From positions 1 through 10,969 of the forward strand of contig CAYXJR010000115.1 of assembly GCA_964465145.1 (NCBI GenBank): a DNA stretch of 10,969 nucleotides, in the 5' to 3' direction. The position numbers were made by a program, and so were the translations under genes. The first letter of the stretch is position 1. Each line of letters opens with the position of its first letter. The notes beneath the pieces were generated by a model. It saw only the letters and a program-made list of their open reading frames with translations, had not been told where the DNA came from and did not search any database. Of the stretch, positions 7,067 to 10,969 are shown one piece after another. The stretch is from JAUVKA01 sp964465145. GTDB lineage: Bacteria > Bacteroidota > Bacteroidia > Bacteroidales > UBA12481.

Positions 7067-7657
7067 TTATTTTTTCGCATTTCTGACAAATTTTAACGAA
7101 TCCAGTTTCAACTCATCCGGCCTCAAGGGGCGAGGCTTCGGTTCTAATGCTTTAAATTTGGGAGAATGAGGATCGTGGCAGTAAACACACAATAAATACT
7201 GTTTCTTTCCATTCCATTCCCCAGTTCTCTTTCCATGAATTCCTAATCTCCAGTCCCTTAGCTTAGGGCCATGACACTGTCCGCATAATTTGTAAGAATC
7301 ATCAAAGCTAATATTCAAGCCGCTGGCGAGTCTTAAAGAATCCCTGTTCTGAGCATCATGACAGGCCAGGCACCATCTGTTCTCAGAATCATGGTTAAAC
7401 ACAATGTCGTCGTGCATATCGACCAATTCTCTTCTTTGGGTATTGACGTCCATATCTGCATGACATTGACTGCAAGGGAAATAATCTGATATCGTTGGTG
7501 GCGGAGTCGAATACGTCTCGTTTTTCAAACTGGAAGGGTTGGATGATGTCTCTCCATATTTGGAAAAATCAAGCTGTTCATTTTTTGGTTGAAAATAGCA
7601 AGCTGTAGTACTTGATATCAGAGCTAAAATCAGAATTCTTTTTAAAATTATAAACAT
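7067..7657 (-). CDS. Tetraheme cytochrome c, probable lipoprotein, module 2
   Basis: This 196-residue protein has a hydrophobic N terminus (3-19) ending in TTAC with Cys20, a lipobox with an atypical -3 residue. A low-complexity, Ser/Thr/Pro-rich linker runs to about residue 58. Four CxxCH haem sites are at 62-66 (CSQCH), 96-100 (CLACH), 125-129 (CGQCH) and 157-161 (CVYCH). Exactly four other histidines exist (82, 89, 141, 164), enough to give each haem a second histidine ligand, as in low-potential bis-His cytochromes. It occupies the place of DsrJ in a DsrJOP-like order, but has four haem sites where DsrJ has three. It is the first gene of module 2; its upstream region is shared with the divergent gntR-slipin operon. 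Confidence 0.88.
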   Translation of the reverse strand: MFIILKRILILALISSTTACYFQPKNEQLDFSKYGETSSNPSSLKNETYSTPPPTISDYFPCSQCHADMDVNTQRRELVDMHDDIVFNHDSENRWCLACHDAQNRDSLRLASGLNISFDDSYKLCGQCHGPKLRDWRLGIHGKRTGEWNGKKQYLLCVYCHDPHSPKFKALEPKPRPLRPDELKLDSLKFVRNAKK

Positions 7658-7910
7658 AATCGATTATATAATCATTAGCCTTAATTTAACTATTAGAAAG
7701 CTTCTTCACGGATCACTTTGAAATTCTTACAAAGAACTTTATCTTAAAAATATTGTGCCAATATATAAATATATGTCAATCTTTTCATTCGTTATTTTCA
7801 AAATATCTGTATACAAATAAGAATATCCTTTTATTCATAAACATTATAAAGAGGAGCAATTCTCCTGTTAAATGATTGAATTAAATTTTTTATATGAAAT
7901 AAATGTTGTA

Positions 7911-7938
7911 ATATTGTACTAGATGACTATAACAATAT
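7911..7938. promoter_or_regulatory. 28-bp palindrome, candidate operator of the GntR regulator
   Basis: ATATTGTACTAG (7911-7922) and CTATAACAATAT (7927-7938) are inverted repeats matching at 10 of 12 positions around a 4-base centre, ATGA. The site ends 14 bases before the gntR start. It overlaps TAATATTG (7909-7916), a one-mismatch version of the Bacteroidota -7 element, so bound protein would block transcription. YtrA-type GntR regulators commonly repress their own operons through such sites. The rest of the 7658-7952 gap is A/T-rich; on the minus strand toward module 2 it shows only TATATTGG (7758-7765), another one-mismatch -7 match. No coding sequence is apparent there. Confidence 0.55.
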
Positions 7939-7952
7939 AGCACTATTATACA

Positions 7953-8324
7953 ATGATCAAATTTATATTAGACCCGAGGACCGGGATCCCATTCTATCGG
8001 CAAATCATAGACCAGATCAAATTTGGAATTGCTTCAGGAAGGCTAAATGTGGGAGAACAACTCCCAACGGTAAGGGCTCTTGCTGTAGAACTAAAAGTTA
8101 ATCTTAATACAGTATCAAAGGCCTACAAAGAACTGGAAATCCAGCAGGTTCTTGAGACACAATTAGGAACAGGAACCTTTATTAATAAATCTGATTTTGA
8201 TTTATCCGATAAGGAAAAAAAACATAAGCTCGACCAAATTGCTATTGAGTTTCTTACAATTGCCTACAGTTATGGATTTACCAAACAAGAAATTATCAAC
8301 GAATTAAAAACCCAGAAACTATGA
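7953..8324 (+). CDS. GntR-family transcriptional regulator, YtrA subfamily
   Basis: This 123-residue DNA-binding protein has an N-terminal winged helix-turn-helix (about 8-78) with the hallmark GntR sequence GEQLPTVRALAVELKVNLNT, VSKAYKELE and the wing GTGTFI. Only about 45 residues follow, predicted as two helices. This short tail is typical of the YtrA subfamily, whose members lack a large effector domain and usually repress the operon they belong to. The gene overlaps the slipin gene by 4 bases (ATGA), so the slipin is the natural regulatory target. The palindrome at 7911-7938 is the likely binding site. YtrA regulators are best known upstream of ABC transporter genes; no transporter is present here. 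Confidence 0.9.
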   Translation: MIKFILDPRTGIPFYRQIIDQIKFGIASGRLNVGEQLPTVRALAVELKVNLNTVSKAYKELEIQQVLETQLGTGTFINKSDFDLSDKEKKHKLDQIAIEFLTIAYSYGFTKQEIINELKTQKL

Positions 8325-9190
8325 AAGCTAAAAATGTATTAAATCCAGTTTCTATCGCCGTAATGCTAGTGCTTCTGGCTTGCTTTGCCGGCCTATACTA
8401 TTTTGAGATGATCTCAACTTTAGTATTGATAATAGGGATAATGGTTTCCCTCTTAATCGGATCAGCTCTCCACATTGCTGATCAATGGGAAAAGGCAGTT
8501 GTTCTCCGGATGGGACGTTTTGTCGGACTCCGGGGACCAGGCTTGTTTATAATCATTCCAATCATCGATAGGGTAGACTCCCTGATCGACCAACGTGTTC
8601 GGGTGACAGAATTTACAGCGGAGGAAACCTTAACGAAAGATACTGTACCGGTGAATGTGGATGCAGTTGTATACTGGACTGTCTGGGACGTTGAAAAGGC
8701 TGCTCTTGAGGTTCAGGAATACCGTAAGGCGATTTCTTATATAGCACAGACAGGATTGCGGGATATTATCGGTAAACATGAATTGGCTGATCTTTTGCAG
8801 GAAAGAGAAGCCATTGCAGAGGATTTACAAAAAACCCTGGACGAACATACCAACCCATGGGGCATTACATGCCAAACTGTGGGTATCAAAGATATTAAGA
8901 TACCACAGTCACTGGCCGATGCTATGAGTAAGCAGGCACAGGCTGAACGGGAGCGGCAGGCAAGGGTAATTCTCGCTACAGCTGAAACAGAAATTGCTGA
9001 GAAATTTGCATTAGCCAGTCAGCAATACATTAATAACCCAGTGGCTTTGCACCTGAGGGGAATGAATATGTTGTTCGAAGGACTTAAGGAAAAAGGATCA
9101 ATGGTCATTGTTCCAAGTTCAGCACTCGACTCAATGAACCTGGGAGCTATTGGTGGCTTAACGGCCTTTGATAAGGGACAGCAAAGTTAA
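8321..9190 (+). CDS. Slipin (stomatin/SPFH/band 7 family membrane protein)
   Basis: This 289-residue protein starts with two adjacent hydrophobic stretches (about 9-28 and 32-50) that form a membrane anchor or hairpin. The SPFH domain follows (about 53-215) with family-typical blocks: EKAVVLRMGRFVGLRGPG, DQRVRVTEF, AVVYWTVWD, LRDIIGKHEL and GIKDIKIPQSL. A helical, alanine- and glutamate-rich segment (about 205-245, KQAQAERERQARVILATAE) is the oligomerisation region, and the tail ends with the common IVPSSALDSM motif. Slipins assemble large membrane rings and are linked to membrane organisation and protein quality control; the precise bacterial role is unsettled. No NfeD-type protease partner is adjacent. 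Translation is coupled to the GntR gene by a 4-base overlap. Its stop codon shares three bases with that of the convergent ompH-like gene. Confidence 0.92.
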   Translation: MKAKNVLNPVSIAVMLVLLACFAGLYYFEMISTLVLIIGIMVSLLIGSALHIADQWEKAVVLRMGRFVGLRGPGLFIIIPIIDRVDSLIDQRVRVTEFTAEETLTKDTVPVNVDAVVYWTVWDVEKAALEVQEYRKAISYIAQTGLRDIIGKHELADLLQEREAIAEDLQKTLDEHTNPWGITCQTVGIKDIKIPQSLADAMSKQAQAERERQARVILATAETEIAEKFALASQQYINNPVALHLRGMNMLFEGLKEKGSMVIVPSSALDSMNLGAIGGLTAFDKGQQS

Positions 9191-9714
9191 TTTTTGCCTG
9201 AAATTCCGAGCTTCGCCTGGACAAGCTTCATTATATTTAATGATTCATCCTTTGGAATTGTTAAAATAGCCCCTGTGCCGGTATCCAGGACGTAATCAAA
9301 TTTTTGCTCATCAGCAACTTCCTGAATTGCATTCTGTGCTTTGATTAGTATTGGTTGATAAAGCTCCTGCTGCTTATTTTGAAGATCCTGCCTGAATTCG
9401 GTTACAAATTGTTGGATCCTGGTCATCATATCATTAAGAGCATCCTCCTTGGTTTGTCTTACCAAAGGCGTCATGGTTGCAAGATTTTTCTGGTATTTAT
9501 CCTTTGCAATATTGTAATCAACCTGGAGCTCCTCTCCTGTTTTGGTATATTCCTGGTTCAGAGCTTCCAGTTTCGCTTTTACGGAGTCGGATTCCGGCAT
9601 TGAAACTATCAGCTCATTGGTGTTAATATGTGCAATTTTTAGCTGGGCAATGGAATGATTAAACGAGGTAAGGAGAAAGAATAAAGAACTAATTAATAGA
9701 GCTGATTTTTTCAT
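9187..9714 (-). CDS. OmpH/Skp-family periplasmic chaperone
   Basis: This 175-residue protein has a Sec signal peptide (about 1-24, ending SIAQ), followed by LKIAHINTNELIVSMPES, the opening strand typical of Bacteroidota OmpH/Skp proteins. A long charged helical region (about 42-120) forms the coiled-coil arms, and the C-terminal part (FDYVLDTGTGAILT) returns to the beta core. Family members are trimers that hold unfolded outer-membrane proteins in the periplasm on the way to the BAM complex. The length fits the family. It is a single gene here and not beside bamA as is often seen. Its end overlaps the slipin gene by four bases, with the palindrome TTAA giving both stop codons, so no terminator fits between the genes. 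A TAATTTTG element lies upstream. Confidence 0.92.
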   Translation of the reverse strand: MKKSALLISSLFFLLTSFNHSIAQLKIAHINTNELIVSMPESDSVKAKLEALNQEYTKTGEELQVDYNIAKDKYQKNLATMTPLVRQTKEDALNDMMTRIQQFVTEFRQDLQNKQQELYQPILIKAQNAIQEVADEQKFDYVLDTGTGAILTIPKDESLNIMKLVQAKLGISGKN

Positions 9715-9741
9715 ATAATTTGGTTTTTGTTATTAATCCCA

Positions 9742-9749
9742 CAAAATTA
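9742..9749 (-). promoter_or_regulatory. Candidate Bacteroidota -7 promoter element for the ompH-like gene
   Basis: On the minus strand this reads TAATTTTG, an exact TAnnTTTG match, ending 27 bases before the ATG at 9714. The geometry is close to that of the element in front of module 1. No -33 TTTG is found at normal spacing. The leader between element and start is A/T-rich with no Shine-Dalgarno sequence. Confidence 0.4.
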
Positions 9750-9770
9750 TGACAAATGAGTGTGAATGAT

Positions 9771-9808
9771 AGTTATGTGATGTTAAGCACTGTTAAGTAA
9801 TCATAACT
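9771..9808. repeat. Inverted repeat after the sialate O-acetylesterase-like gene
   Basis: AGTTATG (9771-9777) and CATAACT (9802-9808) are perfect 7-base inverted repeats with a 24-base loop that holds two direct copies of TGTTAAG (9781-9787, 9791-9797). It sits at the 3' end of the gene that stops at 9808. There is no T run after the stem, so it could be a weak or factor-dependent 3' end structure, or chance in A/T-rich sequence. Confidence 0.25.
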
Positions 9809-10969
9809 TACTTGTTGGAAGAACTCCGCTTTTCAGCCTCCTTTTTCATCTCCCGAAGTTTCTCCCTGTGCAGTAGGAATTCAGGATCATTGTTTTCGGC
9901 AAAAGGAGCTTCAGACCAGTCCCAATTATCGGTTCTGAACGAGGGAACTGGTATCATCCGGTCGTTATGGAAACTATTAACCAGATTACCCAGTGGATTT
10001 CGTGCCCAGGCATAGCGTACGGCAACCGGCTTCCTGACGGATTCACTGCTGACAACAACCTTGGTTAAATCAAATTGATCTCTGTTCTTATCATCCTTTC
10101 CTGTAAAAAGGAAATCTGCTTTAGCTGGATAAAATATGTGGTCCTTACCGGCAATGGCAAATCCTTCCATAGGCCTGCCGTCATGAGTGGTTACCTCTTT
10201 ATCAAAACTGATCATGACTGTCCCATTAATAATCTCTGAACCGGTTACCAAGGTAGGCTCCCAGCCAAAATCGAATCCATATTGAGTTGCCAGGGCCCAT
10301 CGGGCCATACGTTCACTTAGAACAACCTTTTTAAAAGGGTGGTACCAATTGACCTGTTGATCATAAGCAGCAACGAATCCCACATTTTCCATATTGGTAT
10401 ATGCTTTTAGCTGACTTTCGCGAATATATGGACCGGGATCCAGCATCCTGAGTTCAAAGTTTTCCAGAGTTTGCGGCTGTCCTCCTGCGCTGAGTTCAAT
10501 AATCCCAAACGGAAGTTGCATATCATTGAACAGTTCTCTCCATTCCTGAATCATCAGTTGGAGGTTTACGGTATATAGCTTTGGACGAGCATCCCCTAGT
10601 GCATTATTAAATCCATGATGGAAAATAACTCCCTTAACTGCCAGGCCGCCAAATATCTCCATCATGCCATTTAAGGATGCTCCAGGGTTATTCCTATCGC
10701 TGGCCTTTGTGGGGTCTTCTGTAATTTTCTGATCCCATAAGTCTATTAAACCTTGATTTCCCGGGTATTCCAATAATTTTTCCCTGGAAACCCAGGCTTC
10801 AAGGGTGGTGCCTCCCCAGGAGGCATCGATCAAAGCAATCGGAACCTGAGAGGCCATATACAATCTTCTTCCAAAAACATAACCCATGCCCGAGAAGGTT
10901 GGTACAGTTTGCGGGGAGCAAACAAACCAATAACCTTTAAGATCAAATCGTCCATTCCAATCATCCCAC
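9808..10969 (-). CDS. Sialate O-acetylesterase-like SGNH hydrolase (5' end outside window)
   Basis: The frame is open from the window edge to the TAA at 9808, giving 387 residues. It is not an internal start at the ATG at 10887: the upstream codons read WNGRFDLKGYWFVCSPQ then TVPTFSGMGYVFGRRLY, a typical sequence of this family (DUF303/SASA, PF03629). IALIDASWGGTTLEAWVS, the NGM...KGVIFHHG block and ERMARWALATQYG are further matches. Complete members are about 450-650 residues, and the catalytic GQSNM-type serine block would lie upstream, outside the window. Two motifs look degenerate: the usual QGE after KGVIW is HGF here, and the usual D-x-H-P is WYHP. Members remove acetyl groups from sialic acid or plant and algal polysaccharides. 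The substrate is unknown, and activity is uncertain because of those changes. Confidence 0.85.
   Translation of the reverse strand, partial: WDDWNGRFDLKGYWFVCSPQTVPTFSGMGYVFGRRLYMASQVPIALIDASWGGTTLEAWVSREKLLEYPGNQGLIDLWDQKITEDPTKASDRNNPGASLNGMMEIFGGLAVKGVIFHHGFNNALGDARPKLYTVNLQLMIQEWRELFNDMQLPFGIIELSAGGQPQTLENFELRMLDPGPYIRESQLKAYTNMENVGFVAAYDQQVNWYHPFKKVVLSERMARWALATQYGFDFGWEPTLVTGSEIINGTVMISFDKEVTTHDGRPMEGFAIAGKDHIFYPAKADFLFTGKDDKNRDQFDLTKVVVSSESVRKPVAVRYAWARNPLGNLVNSFHNDRMIPVPSFRTDNWDWSEAPFAENNDPEFLLHREKLREMKKEAEKRSSSNK

Noticed and set aside
2157..7657. Recent tandem duplication of a single redox operon
   Set aside because: Gene order is the same, but the membrane subunits belong to different subfamilies, and the ferredoxin and cytochrome signal regions, lengths and most residues differ.
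7716..7734. CTTTG...CAAAG inverted repeat in the divergent control region
   Set aside because: Five-base arms in A/T-rich DNA are expected by chance.
7852..7866. AGGAG-CAATT-CTCCT hairpin upstream of gntR
   Set aside because: The stem is only 5 bp with no T run and no clear partner gene; the longer palindrome at 7911-7938 is a better regulatory candidate.
10804..10887. Internal ATG at 10887 as the true start of the sialate O-acetylesterase-like gene
   Set aside because: The in-frame codons between 10888 and the window edge encode clear family sequence (WFVCSPQTVPTFSG), so the gene starts outside the window.

Overview
The window looks like a chromosomal segment of an anaerobic or facultative member of the Bacteroidota. 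The signs are a fragment of a type IX secretion (T9SS) sorting domain, an OmpH/Skp gene of the Bacteroidota type, TAnnTTTG-like promoter elements with A/T-rich leaders in place of Shine-Dalgarno sites, and a sialate O-acetylesterase-like gene. The lineage is inferred from protein character and was not tested by search.

Layout. 1-200: possible tail of a membrane-protein gene, then short tandem repeats that run into the next start codon. 201-1841 (+): secreted esterase-like alpha/beta hydrolase. 1842-2105: heptamer repeats, then the C-terminal end of a uroporphyrinogen decarboxylase-family gene (debris). 2104-2138: intrinsic terminator. 2157-4559 (-): redox module 1, in transcription order a membrane-anchored tetraheme cytochrome c, a Tat-exported ferredoxin with four [4Fe-4S] clusters, and an NrfD-type quinone-binding membrane protein. 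4560-4917: gap with a candidate promoter for module 1 and a decayed T9SS sorting domain on the other strand. 4918-7657 (-): redox module 2 with the same gene order; its ferredoxin and membrane protein resemble DsrO and DsrP. 7658-7952: divergent control region with a 28-bp imperfect palindrome. 7953-9190 (+): YtrA-type GntR regulator overlapping a slipin (SPFH) gene. 9187-9714 (-): OmpH/Skp chaperone, whose stop codon overlaps that of the slipin gene. 9808-10969 (-): sialate O-acetylesterase-like gene, cut by the window end.

How the genes work together. Each redox module is a complete quinol/periplasm electron-transfer unit: membrane quinone site, four-cluster iron-sulfur protein, tetraheme cytochrome. 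Neither module has a molybdopterin or other catalytic subunit here, nor the DsrMK half expected beside DsrJOP. The composition resembles the Geobacter Cbc4 (CbcSTU) type more than a terminal reductase. The two modules differ in membrane subfamily and in protein anchoring, so they look like two specialised complexes and not a recent tandem copy. The GntR-slipin pair appears to be a separate, self-regulated membrane operon. Gene debris on both sides of module 1 suggests the locus was assembled by insertion and deletion.
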